From Acidimicrobiales bacterium (GTDB lineage: Bacteria > Actinomycetota > Acidimicrobiia > Acidimicrobiales > Aldehydirespiratoraceae): a stretch of DNA of 64,000 nucleotides. The translations under genes and the position numbers were made by a program. Every line of letters begins with the position of its first letter. Positions within the stretch are counted from its first letter, which is position 1. The notes below the pieces were generated by a model. It worked only from the letters and a program-made list of their open reading frames with translations, searched no databases and was not told where the DNA came from. The DNA is taken from the NCBI GenBank assembly GCA_033344915.1, contig JAWPML010000001.1, positions 1,112,369 through 1,176,368 on the forward strand, in the 5' to 3' direction. Below are positions 7,923 through 15,231 of this stretch, piece by piece.

Positions 7923-8122
7923 GACCCGATGTCGTTGACCTGGTTCTGGATGTTGCCCTCGGTGTCGGACCAGATGGCGTTGAACCCGACCCACATGGCC
8001 GCGCCGAGGAAGGCGATGATCAGCACGGCGATGGCGGTGCTGATCACGCCCTCGCCGCGGTCGCCGTGGAGCCGGTTCGCGGGTGAGGCCGGTACCGGAG
8101 CCTGGATGATCGGTCGATTCAT
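7919..8122 (-). CDS. Small Flp-pilin-like membrane protein
   Basis: A 67-residue protein with a polar N-terminus to about residue 25, then GEGVISTAIAVLIIAFLGAA as a single hydrophobic helix and a short polar tail. Size, position directly after tadC, and a Gly-Glu-Gly before the helix suggest a Flp-type pilin or a pilin-like subunit, as in the Rv3656c position of the mycobacterial locus. It lacks the Glu at +5 and Tyr that mark canonical Flp pilins (compare 24850 and 25709), so it may be a divergent or structural minor subunit. Confidence 0.65.
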   Translation of the reverse strand: MNRPIIQAPVPASPANRLHGDRGEGVISTAIAVLIIAFLGAAMWVGFNAIWSDTEGNIQNQVNDIGS

Positions 8123-8161
8123 GGTGCTGTTTCCTCTCGTTGGGAACGGGGGACGTCGGTC

Positions 8162-9067
8162 TCACGACGTCGAGAACAGGGAGAGCGCGTCGACGAAGGG
8201 CACGCCCATGAGCAGCACGCCGGGGATGAGTGCCGCGACGGTGACCGGGATCCAGACCTGCTGGTTGCGCTTCTCGATCGCCTCGATGAGGTCTCGCTGG
8301 GCCTCGCGTCGCATCGAGCGGGCTTCCTCCGCGATGAGTCCGCCCAGATCCGCCGTCTCCCGGTTGAGCGCGAGAACGGCGACGAAACGGTCGAGCGGCT
8401 CGACATCGGCGACGTCGGCCCACTCGCGCAGGGCATCGACCTCGGCGAGCCCCTGACCGATGCGTTGGGCGACGCGACGCAGATCGGCGGAACAGTTGCC
8501 GTTGCCGCGACTCGCCACCCGGTCGATCGCGGCGTGCATCGACCAGCCCGCGGACAGCAGCATGCCCATCTGCTCGGCGATCACCGGGAGTTCGAGGACG
8601 AGGCGGCGCTGCCATGCATCGGACGCCGCGATCATCTGCTGCTCGAGCAGCAGAAACGCGAGGATCGGTGCGCCGACGACGATGAGGGCGGCAACGGCGG
8701 CCGGCGGCCCCGTGGCGACGGCGCCCAGCGCGCCACCGAGGAACGCGACGCCGGTCCAGCCCATCTGACGAACGCGAAACGCCGCGACATCCAGTGGCGA
8801 GTGCACCCGCCGTAAGCGGGTGCTGAGTTCCTCGCTCACGCCGAAGAGACGCGCGAGTCGTTCGCCGGTCAGTTGGGCGAGCGGAGCCAGTACGTCTCGA
8901 AACGACGCCACCGACAGCAGACCGTTGCGCGTCGACCGGCTCGTCGCCGGGGTGTAGGCCGCGAGCCGGTCGAACAGAGGCGGCCGCCGAAACCACCTGA
9001 TCTCGGACAGGACGAGCGTGGACCCGGCGAACCCGCCGAGCGCGATGAGAAGGAGCGGGGCGGACAT
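8162..9067 (-). CDS. tadC: Type II secretion F-domain protein TadC
   Basis: This 301-residue inner-membrane platform protein has an N-terminal helix (MSAPLLLIALGGFAGSTLVL), a middle pair of helices, a cytoplasmic GspF domain with the ELPVIAEQMGMLLSAGWSMH segment, and a C-terminal helix (VTVAALIPGVLLMGVPFV). TadB and TadC together form the membrane platform on which TadA acts. The start ATG at 9067 overlaps the tadB stop (TGATG), and a longer upstream frame was rejected for that reason. A gap of 39 bases separates it from the small pilin-like gene. Confidence 0.85.
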   Translation of the reverse strand: MSAPLLLIALGGFAGSTLVLSEIRWFRRPPLFDRLAAYTPATSRSTRNGLLSVASFRDVLAPLAQLTGERLARLFGVSEELSTRLRRVHSPLDVAAFRVRQMGWTGVAFLGGALGAVATGPPAAVAALIVVGAPILAFLLLEQQMIAASDAWQRRLVLELPVIAEQMGMLLSAGWSMHAAIDRVASRGNGNCSADLRRVAQRIGQGLAEVDALREWADVADVEPLDRFVAVLALNRETADLGGLIAEEARSMRREAQRDLIEAIEKRNQQVWIPVTVAALIPGVLLMGVPFVDALSLFSTS

Positions 9068-9951
9068 CAGGGGCCGAACACGCGTCGCGGGGGCGGAAGT
9101 CGCATCACGCGGCCGGCCCAGAACCAGCACGCCACCACCAGGGCGATCGCGACGAGAACGGTCAGCTGCCCGGCTGACGATCGATACGCGGCCCGGCCGT
9201 TGCCGATCGACATCCCGGCGAGGGCCATACCGGCCGGCACCACGAGCACGAAGATGCGGGCGAAGCGGGCGCCGGCCTGGCGACTGCGTGCGTCCTTTCG
9301 GCCCTGGACGTCATCTCGGCGGTCGACCGCGAGCGCTTCGAGGCGCCGGTCGAGATCGGTGCCGCCCAGCTCGTGCGCGATGAGCAGGGTCTCGCACGCC
9401 ATGTCCGCGGTCGGGTCGGCGAGGCCGCGCTTCAGCACGGCGAACGTGCGCTCGAGGTCGGTGGTGAGGAGCCACTGGCGATGGGCCGCGGCGAACGAGG
9501 GCCGAAGCTCCTCGGGGCCGCGGCCACCGACCGCGAACAGCGCCTGGGGAATCGACCGCCCCAGCGATGCTGTCTGCAGGCGAATCTCCTCGATCATGCG
9601 TGGCCATGCCTCGAGCGCTCGTTCCCGCTGCGTCTGCCGTCGGTGGCGGTGAGCCGCGATCGGGAACGACGCGCTGAACGCGGCGAGCGCGGCAGCCACC
9701 GAGGGGGCGCCGAACACCGCGTAGCCGCCGAGAGCGCCCAGTCCGGACAGGACGACGATGACGGCCGCGAACTCGCTGCGGGGGACGTCCTGTAGGCCGA
9801 TCCGGTGCAACCACCCGTCGAGGTCGGCGCGGGGACGCGAACGGCCGGCGAGCCGCGGCCCGATCCCGAGCCCGGTCCAGCCCATGGCGACGGCCGTGAA
9901 CAGCCAGAAGGTGCCGAGCCCGGCGAGCAGGGCGACGACGAGCGGGATCAC
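9067..9951 (-). CDS. tadB: Type II secretion F-domain protein TadB
   Basis: A 294-residue membrane protein with two N-terminal helices (VVALLAGLGTFWLFTAVAMG and a pair near 70-110), a GspF domain containing PRMIEEIRLQTASLGRSIPQ and LLIAHELGGTDLDRRL, and two C-terminal helices. It is the partner platform subunit of TadC. The GTG at 9951 overlaps the tadA stop by one codon frame (GTGA), so coupling to tadA is likely. Confidence 0.85.
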   Translation of the reverse strand: MIPLVVALLAGLGTFWLFTAVAMGWTGLGIGPRLAGRSRPRADLDGWLHRIGLQDVPRSEFAAVIVVLSGLGALGGYAVFGAPSVAAALAAFSASFPIAAHRHRRQTQRERALEAWPRMIEEIRLQTASLGRSIPQALFAVGGRGPEELRPSFAAAHRQWLLTTDLERTFAVLKRGLADPTADMACETLLIAHELGGTDLDRRLEALAVDRRDDVQGRKDARSRQAGARFARIFVLVVPAGMALAGMSIGNGRAAYRSSAGQLTVLVAIALVVACWFWAGRVMRLPPPRRVFGP

Positions 9952-11249
9952 ACCTGTACCTCCACGGTCGGCTCGAGGATCGCCCGAAGATCGAGCCCGG
10001 CGTCCGAGAAGGCGCGACCGAGGCGGACGGGCAGCGCACCGGACCGGCGCAGCTCGCAACCCGGCTCGCGGACGAAGACGTCCGTCGCGGTGAATGCGCT
10101 CCCGTCGGGCGTGGCGGTCATGTCTTCGACGGCGACGATGCCGCCGACGCGCGGCCCGTCTGCCGTGCGCACACAATGGACGACGACGTCCACGGCCTCG
10201 CTGACGAGGCTGTTGAGCGCGGTCATCGGCAGGTCGTTGCTGGTGTCCGACAACTGGCAGATGAACCGGAGACGGGTGAGCGCCTGGCGGGCCGAACCGG
10301 CGTGGATCGTGGTGAACCCCTTCACCCCCGAGGAGAGCGTCAGCAGCAGGGGGAGCGCCTCACGGTCGCGAACCTCGCCCACGATGGCGACGTCCGGCGC
10401 CATCCGCAGGAACCCCGAGACGAGGCGGCGCAGGTCGACCTCCGGCCGGTCGGTGCGGGCAGCCCGCGTCTGCATGCTCGCGACGTTGGGGAGGGGGATG
10501 TCGGCCTCGAAGACCTCCTCGGCCACGACGACGCGCAGCGACGGGTCGATAGCGGCCGCGCAACAGTTCATCATCGTGGTCTTCCCGGCCCCGGGAGCTC
10601 CGGCGACGACGATGGTCTGGCGCGCCCGCACGCATGCGAGCAGGAACCGCGCGGCGTCGTTGGTGAGCATGCGTCGTTCGACGAGTTCGCCGAGGCTGCG
10701 GAAGGCGACGCCGGTGAACTTCCGGATGTTCACCATGACGTGGCCGCCTCGGGAGATGTCGCCATGCACGATGTGGAGGCGGGCGCCGTCGTCGAGCTGG
10801 GCATCCTGGAGGCCCTCGCTCGGGTCGAGCTTGCGATGAGCGGTGGACGATTCGTCGAGCACCTTCGTCAACGTGCGGATGACGTGGGCGTCGTCGTGGA
10901 AGACTTCGTCGTGGTAGCCGGACGGGCCGCGGTGGCGCTTCACGAAGATGGCGTCCGGCGCGTTGACCATGATCTCCCACACGTCGTCGTCACCCAGCAG
11001 GGGACCCAGGGGCCCGTAGCCGGTCAGGTTGCGTACGGCGCGCTCGGCGACGCGCGCCGGATCGCCCAGCGCGAACGTCCGCAGGCCGCGACGGTGATCG
11101 TCATTCCAGGCGGTGACCTCGTGGTCGACCATGCGAGCAAGGGCCTCCGTCGAGTCCGTCGCCGCGAGGTCGAGCGCTTCGTGCTTGGCGCGCTCCTGGA
11201 CGCGGGCCTCGATCTCGGCGAGCGGGCTCGGCTCCGCGAACGCGGTCAT
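9948..11249 (-). CDS. tadA: Tad pilus ATPase TadA (CpaF family)
   Basis: This 433-residue secretion ATPase powers pilus assembly. The N-terminal domain contains NLTGYGPLGPLLGDDDVWEI, a CpaF hallmark. The Walker A (GAPGAGKTT) lies near residue 216-224, the Asp-box/His region follows (PEVDLRRLVSGFLRMAPD, then GEVRDREA), and the His box is TTIHAGSARQALTRL. All catalytic elements appear intact. It sits between tadZ and tadB with ATGA-type overlaps at both ends. It would act as a hexamer on the cytoplasmic face of TadB/TadC. Confidence 0.92.
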   Translation of the reverse strand: MTAFAEPSPLAEIEARVQERAKHEALDLAATDSTEALARMVDHEVTAWNDDHRRGLRTFALGDPARVAERAVRNLTGYGPLGPLLGDDDVWEIMVNAPDAIFVKRHRGPSGYHDEVFHDDAHVIRTLTKVLDESSTAHRKLDPSEGLQDAQLDDGARLHIVHGDISRGGHVMVNIRKFTGVAFRSLGELVERRMLTNDAARFLLACVRARQTIVVAGAPGAGKTTMMNCCAAAIDPSLRVVVAEEVFEADIPLPNVASMQTRAARTDRPEVDLRRLVSGFLRMAPDVAIVGEVRDREALPLLLTLSSGVKGFTTIHAGSARQALTRLRFICQLSDTSNDLPMTALNSLVSEAVDVVVHCVRTADGPRVGGIVAVEDMTATPDGSAFTATDVFVREPGCELRRSGALPVRLGRAFSDAGLDLRAILEPTVEVQV

Positions 11250-12544
11250 CCGACCTGCTCGGACCAGGCGCCGAGCGCACCGGGCGTGATCGCGACCGGG
11301 GGTGACACCGCGGTGTCGGGGCTCGCCGACGTGAGCTCCTGCAGCCGGCGGGTGAGCTCTCGGTGCAGCGGGCGGCCGAGCGAGGACGGAAGACGCACTC
11401 CATCGCGGATCGCGTCTTCGATGTCGGCCCGCGCCGCGAGGAACACCGGGTTGTCGATCTCGGACGGCGCGCCCTCGCGACCCAGCAGGCCGGCCAGTGC
11501 ACCGACCGCTTCGGCCCGGCGACGAGGGCTCCGCGGTGCTCGGGCCAGGACGGGAGCGATCCGTTGGGCTTCGACCCCGAAGGCGAGCAGGCCCCGAATG
11601 GTGCGGGCGAGCGCGTGGATGCCCTTCGTCGACGGCGTGCCGACGACGACGGTGATGTCGGCTCGCGCGATCGTGGTACGGGCCATCACGTTGCGATCCT
11701 CGACGTCGAGCGATCCGGTGAGTGCCTCGCCTTCGACGTCGGCGTCCACATCGGCGACCACGATGCGGTACGCCCGCAGCATCCCGTCGAGGGCGGTGGC
11801 GAACGCCCGAGGGCGCAGCGCCGTCCAGTCGCGGTGGCGCCTCAGCCCGAGGAGGAGGTGATAACCGCGTTCGGGGGCGTCGAAGGTCGACCCGCGCACG
11901 TCGACGATCGGGAGGCGACCCGCTCGGTGCGCATCGGTCAGTTCCTGGACGCTCGGCACGATGTCGCGGGTGTCGTGGAGCATGGCCTGTTCGGCATCGA
12001 GCGCCAGATCGGCGAGGAGAACCATCGCCGCGTTGCTCGGCGCGGCGGCGAACGCCTGGGCAGTCGCGATCGCCGTCACGCTGCTGCCCGTGCCACCCGG
12101 TCCTGTGACCGCGATCAGTCGGCCCCGCCAGCCGGCCTCGACCTCCACTTGTTCGTTGGGGGCGGACGCGGACAGCCGAGCAACCGGCTCGGCGTGGTCG
12201 TCGAGCACGGTGAGGAGGTGCGCACGGTCGAAGTCGGGAGGGAGCAGGGCGGCGATGCCGAGATCGGCCCAGTCGCGGTCGGTTCGTGGGTCGACCACGA
12301 CGACCGACACCTCGGCTGCGGTCGCCGCCGCGACGAGATCCCGGTCGAGTCCGCTGACGTCGCCACCGACGAGGAGCGCGGAGAACGTGCGGCCGCTGCG
12401 AAGGCGGGCCCGCACCTCGTTCGCCGAGACACACTTGACGAAGTCGACGGGGATGGCCGCGGACGTGGCCCAGCGTGCCACGGCGCTGAACCACGCGGCT
12501 CGCGGGTGGGCGAGACCGAGGACCACCCAGCGCTCGTCGGTCAT
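11246..12544 (-). CDS. tadZ: TadZ/CpaE-like protein with degenerate ParA-type ATPase domain
   Basis: A 432-residue protein in the TadZ position. The N-terminal 130 residues look like an atypical receiver domain (GLAHPRAAWFSAVARWA, GGDVSGLDRDLV, VVVVDPRTD). The second part is a MinD/ParA-fold domain whose Walker A reads GPGGTGSSV near residue 147: both the signature lysine and the P-loop lysine are absent. Later ParA-like features are VVADVDADVEG and VVVGTPSTKGIHAL. TadZ proteins localize the Tad machine to a cell pole or site. The loss of lysines predicts weak or no ATP hydrolysis, which is known for some family members. Confidence 0.8.
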   Translation of the reverse strand: MTDERWVVLGLAHPRAAWFSAVARWATSAAIPVDFVKCVSANEVRARLRSGRTFSALLVGGDVSGLDRDLVAAATAAEVSVVVVDPRTDRDWADLGIAALLPPDFDRAHLLTVLDDHAEPVARLSASAPNEQVEVEAGWRGRLIAVTGPGGTGSSVTAIATAQAFAAAPSNAAMVLLADLALDAEQAMLHDTRDIVPSVQELTDAHRAGRLPIVDVRGSTFDAPERGYHLLLGLRRHRDWTALRPRAFATALDGMLRAYRIVVADVDADVEGEALTGSLDVEDRNVMARTTIARADITVVVGTPSTKGIHALARTIRGLLAFGVEAQRIAPVLARAPRSPRRRAEAVGALAGLLGREGAPSEIDNPVFLAARADIEDAIRDGVRLPSSLGRPLHRELTRRLQELTSASPDTAVSPPVAITPGALGAWSEQVG

Positions 12545-13308
12545 CCGTCCACTGCTTCCTCGGTCCGTGGCTCGAGCTGGAAGCGGTCCGGATAGGTGTC
12601 GTCGAGCGCACCGCTCGTGAGCACCACGGTCAACTGGTCAGCGTCGTAGCTGAGCAGGGCCGCCCGGGTGACGAGGCCGCTGTCGGGAAGGGCGAGGGCA
12701 AGCACGCTGTCACCGCCGCCGACACCCGACGGGGCGGTGTCGTACGACAGGACGAGAGCGTCCTCGAGGGCGGTGATCAGGACGTCGTCGTCGACGTGGG
12801 CGAGGATCGTCACCCGGTCGCCGCGTTCGAGCCGCGTCGGCGTGCGGCTCTGGCGGACGGGGAACGTCAGTTCATGGACGTCCGTGACGGGCTCCCCGTC
12901 GACGAACGCCGCGCCGCGCAGCGAACGGGTGTCCACGAGTTCGCCGGCGCGGAGCCAGCGCAGGGCGGTCGCTCCTTCGAGTCCGCTCGTGCTGCGCAGC
13001 GCGTTGGCGGCGACGGCGGGGGAGAGCTCCATCGCCTCGAGGTGGACGTCGCCGATGTCGAGGGACTCGCCAGGCTCGACGTCGCGGCCCACGACGAGAT
13101 ATTCGGTGGTCGGTCCTTCGTCGCCGCTCGTGGCCAGTGCGAAGGCACCGACCGTGGCGACCGTGATCAACAGGCCGCCGACGACGGCTCGGCCCGTCGG
13201 GAGTCCGCGGCGGGGTCGAAACGACTGCCGGGGGGCGGTCACGTCGTCGGGCCGCTCGGCTCCCGCCTGACCATCGAAAGAACGTGAAACATAGTGAAAA
13301 ACATTCAT
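12541..13308 (-). CDS. cpaB: CpaB/RcpC-like pilus assembly protein (SAF domain)
   Basis: This is the first gene of the Tad operon. As drawn it has 255 residues: a polar N-terminus, a transmembrane helix near 41-60 (VVGGLLITVATVGAFALA), then a SAF domain (VVGRDVEPGESLDIGDVHLE) and a second beta-rich part (FPVRQSRTPTRLERGDRVTI). CpaB/RcpC proteins bind the secretin or peptidoglycan side in Gram-negatives; in actinobacteria the role is unclear. The ATG at 13308 lies in AT-richer DNA that looks like promoter sequence. A GTG at 13242 (VTAPRQSF) would give 233 residues and may be the true start. Confidence 0.8.
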   Translation of the reverse strand: MNVFHYVSRSFDGQAGAERPDDVTAPRQSFRPRRGLPTGRAVVGGLLITVATVGAFALATSGDEGPTTEYLVVGRDVEPGESLDIGDVHLEAMELSPAVAANALRSTSGLEGATALRWLRAGELVDTRSLRGAAFVDGEPVTDVHELTFPVRQSRTPTRLERGDRVTILAHVDDDVLITALEDALVLSYDTAPSGVGGGDSVLALALPDSGLVTRAALLSYDADQLTVVLTSGALDDTYPDRFQLEPRTEEAVDG

Positions 13309-13357
13309 CTAGGTCAGAAAGGTATGCAGACGCGCCCGTCAGGCGCAAGCCGAATCC
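13243..13357. promoter_or_regulatory. Divergent control region between the Tad operon and the HTH gene
   Basis: The stretch around 13275-13340 is clearly richer in A and T than its surroundings and carries two near-direct GTGAAA copies (13284-13289 and 13295-13300). If cpaB starts at 13242 this would be a non-coding bidirectional promoter region, and the repeats would be candidate operators for the small HTH protein at 13358. No clear -10/-35 pair can be fixed by eye. Confidence 0.4.
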
Positions 13358-13648
13358 ATGCAAATGGCGCGAAAGCATGCGAGAATGCGCCCTATGCCCC
13401 CTGACACCGCTCCCGACGAAGCCGACGACGACGTCGTCTGGCTCTCCACTCCTGCGGCCGCCGAACGCCTCGGCGTCACCGCCCGCACCCTCTACCGCTT
13501 CATCGACGAGGGCCAGCTCCCGGCCTACAAATTCGGTCGGGTCATCCGGCTCAAGAAGGACGACGTCGACACCTACATCGAGTCATGCCGCGTCGAGCCG
13601 GGCTCGATGAGCCACCTCTACCCGGAGACCACCGGTTCCAACGACTGA
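13358..13648 (+). CDS. Small excisionase/MerR-type helix-turn-helix protein
   Basis: This protein of up to 96 residues has one winged-helix HTH of the excisionase type: LSTPAAAERLGVTARTLYRF as the HTH, then EGQLPAYKFGRVIRLKKDDV as the wing and the return helix ending in DTYIESC. Similar single-domain proteins (BldC-like in fold) bind DNA cooperatively in actinobacteria. It is divergent from the Tad operon and could control it; that is inference from position only. Start is uncertain: ATGs at 13358, 13364, 13385 and 13394 are in frame, and the first ones lie in the AT-richer control region, so 13385 or 13394 may be real. Confidence 0.75.
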   Translation: MQMARKHARMRPMPPDTAPDEADDDVVWLSTPAAAERLGVTARTLYRFIDEGQLPAYKFGRVIRLKKDDVDTYIESCRVEPGSMSHLYPETTGSND

Positions 13649-13654
13649 CGCCGT

Positions 13655-14386
13655 TCAGGGCGCGATCGCGGCCCATGCGGCGGCGACGTCGTCCTCACCG
13701 CTGATGGTGACATGCCCGCGGCGGCCCCAGAGCCACAGCAGCAGGTCCTCGGCGTGGCCCTGCACGGTTGCGTCGGCGGACGTGCCGGCGTCGCCGTTGC
13801 GGCCCACGAGCAGGGTGCCGTCCATGGCCCGCAGGCGCCAGCGGTCGGTGCCGTCGGTGCGCTCGAGGAGCACGTCGCCGTCGGGATAGTCGAGCGGTGC
13901 GCCGTCGCCTCGATAGCGCAGCCCCACGTCCATCAGTTCGTTGACGCCGTCGGTCGCCACCTCGGCGTCGATGGGCGACGGCGTGCCGGCCGCGTCCTGC
14001 GCATCCCAGCGGTGCACGACGGTCTCGTGGAGCATGCGCCGGTGGTAGAAGCCGCCGTTCTTGCGGTCGGTCCACGTCCAGACGGACTCTTCCGGGCCGA
14101 TGTCACGCAGCACGCCGACGACGAGGTCGAGCCCGGCCCGGCACCAGTCCCACGGCGCCGTCGCGTCCGGCGGTTCGTGATCCGGCCAGCGCTCCGGCTT
14201 CTGGAGTCGGCCCGCGCACCAGTGGGCGACGCGCCGGTGCACGCCCGTGGTGTGGATCGCCAGTTCGGTCGCGTTCCAGTCGGGACAGGCCCGCACCTGG
14301 GCCGTCGGATGGGTCTGCGCGGCGGCGATCAACGCCTCGCCTTCACGCTGGATCATCTGCAGCGTGGTGTCGAGGTCGAGGCTCAT
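13655..14386 (-). CDS. Maleylpyruvate isomerase family (DinB-like, mycothiol-dependent type) protein
   Basis: A 243-residue member of the actinobacterial DinB/MDMPI superfamily. The N-terminal helical bundle shows CPDWNATELAIHTTGVHRRV with metal-ligand candidates: His in AIHTTGVHR and the later HETVVHRWDAQ triad element. The C-terminal part (LLLWLWGRRG, then an alpha/beta sterol-carrier-like end) is also typical. Members use a mycothiol cofactor for isomerase or conjugation reactions, or bind metal with unknown role. The exact reaction here is not known. It is divergent from the TetR-like gene at 14485 and ends 6 bases from the HTH gene. Confidence 0.75.
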   Translation of the reverse strand: MSLDLDTTLQMIQREGEALIAAAQTHPTAQVRACPDWNATELAIHTTGVHRRVAHWCAGRLQKPERWPDHEPPDATAPWDWCRAGLDLVVGVLRDIGPEESVWTWTDRKNGGFYHRRMLHETVVHRWDAQDAAGTPSPIDAEVATDGVNELMDVGLRYRGDGAPLDYPDGDVLLERTDGTDRWRLRAMDGTLLVGRNGDAGTSADATVQGHAEDLLLWLWGRRGHVTISGEDDVAAAWAAIAP

Positions 14387-14484
14387 CCGGGCTCCTGGAA
14401 CGTCAGCGGAAATGAGCCGAAGGCCCAGTGGCCCAGACGGTAGCGGCCCCGATACGTTCTGGAGTGCACGGGAGGGAGCGTCTG

Positions 14485-15045
14485 GTGGCCGACACCTCGA
14501 GTGATGAGTTCGCAGCTGATGCCGATCGCTTCGTCGATGACCTCAACGCGGGCATGCCGATCGCGCAGGCGCTCGAGGCCGCCAACGACGTGGTGCATCA
14601 CCCCGACGTGATCCGGGCCGGCACGACGATGCTCGCGTGCACCGGCATGATCGACATGAAGCAGCTCGCGGCCGATGCCGGAATGAGTCGGGCCACCCTC
14701 TACCGCTACTACCCGGACAAGGTGAAGGTGGAAGCCGAGATCGCCGGCGTCTGCCTCGAAGGCATGGTGCACGCGGCCAGCGCCCACAACAGCCCGGCGG
14801 GCAAGTTCCGCGCCGCCGCGGAGTACCTGATCGATCATCCCGGCGAAGCCGCCGCGGTGGTGCCGTTCGCCGCGATGGTGTCGGTGCGGGTGCTCGGCGC
14901 GGCGGTCGCCACGATCATCGGCGACGAGGGGGCGGCGCCGCTGATCGTCGGCATCGCGGTGATGGCGGCGACCCCGGGACGCCAGGACGGCGACGTCGAC
15001 GCGATCCGCGAATACGTCGCCCAGAGCGCGGCGCTGCTGCGCTGA
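14485..15045 (+). CDS. TetR-family transcriptional regulator
   Basis: This 186-residue protein has a TetR-type HTH, MKQLAADAGMSRATLYRYYP, near residues 58-77, followed by DKVKVEAEIAGVC as the start of the ligand-binding helical domain. The N-terminal extension of about 45 residues before the HTH helix is longer than usual. The GTG at 14485 was chosen because GGAGGGA lies 8 bases upstream; the in-frame GTG at 14464 and ATG at 14428 have no such site. It may regulate the divergent DinB-like gene, with the operator in 14387-14484, but no palindrome stood out. Confidence 0.75.
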   Translation: MADTSSDEFAADADRFVDDLNAGMPIAQALEAANDVVHHPDVIRAGTTMLACTGMIDMKQLAADAGMSRATLYRYYPDKVKVEAEIAGVCLEGMVHAASAHNSPAGKFRAAAEYLIDHPGEAAAVVPFAAMVSVRVLGAAVATIIGDEGAAPLIVGIAVMAATPGRQDGDVDAIREYVAQSAALLR

Positions 15046-15092
15046 TCCGGCGTCGGGCCGGTCGGCCCATGTGGCGGGGGAGTGGCCCTCGC

Positions 15093-15098
15093 TACGGT
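15093..15098 (+). promoter_or_regulatory. Leaderless-type -10 (TACGGT) before a 41-codon ORF
   Basis: TACGGT ends 7 bases before the GTG at 15106, the same spacing seen in front of many known genes of this window. Confidence 0.4.
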
Positions 15099-15105
15099 GG
15101 GCAGG

Positions 15106-15231
15106 GTGCGTTGGCGAGCGGCGATGATCGTGGTCGCGCTGGGTCTCTACGGCCTGGCGACAGATGATGTCGCACCCTCGCGCGTCGCGATGACGATCAG
15201 TGCCGACGAGGGCGGCGTTCTCGATCCGTAG
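15106..15231 (+). CDS. Possible 41-residue membrane peptide
   Basis: A short open frame reads MRWRAAMIVVALGLYGLATD and continues to a TAG at 15229-15231. The first 20 residues form one hydrophobic segment with a basic start, like a signal anchor; the rest is polar with no cysteine. Support comes from a TACGGT -10 at leaderless spacing and from its exact fit into the gap before the convergent cyclase-fusion gene stop. It has no recognisable family and could be a chance frame. Confidence 0.35.
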   Translation: MRWRAAMIVVALGLYGLATDDVAPSRVAMTISADEGGVLDP

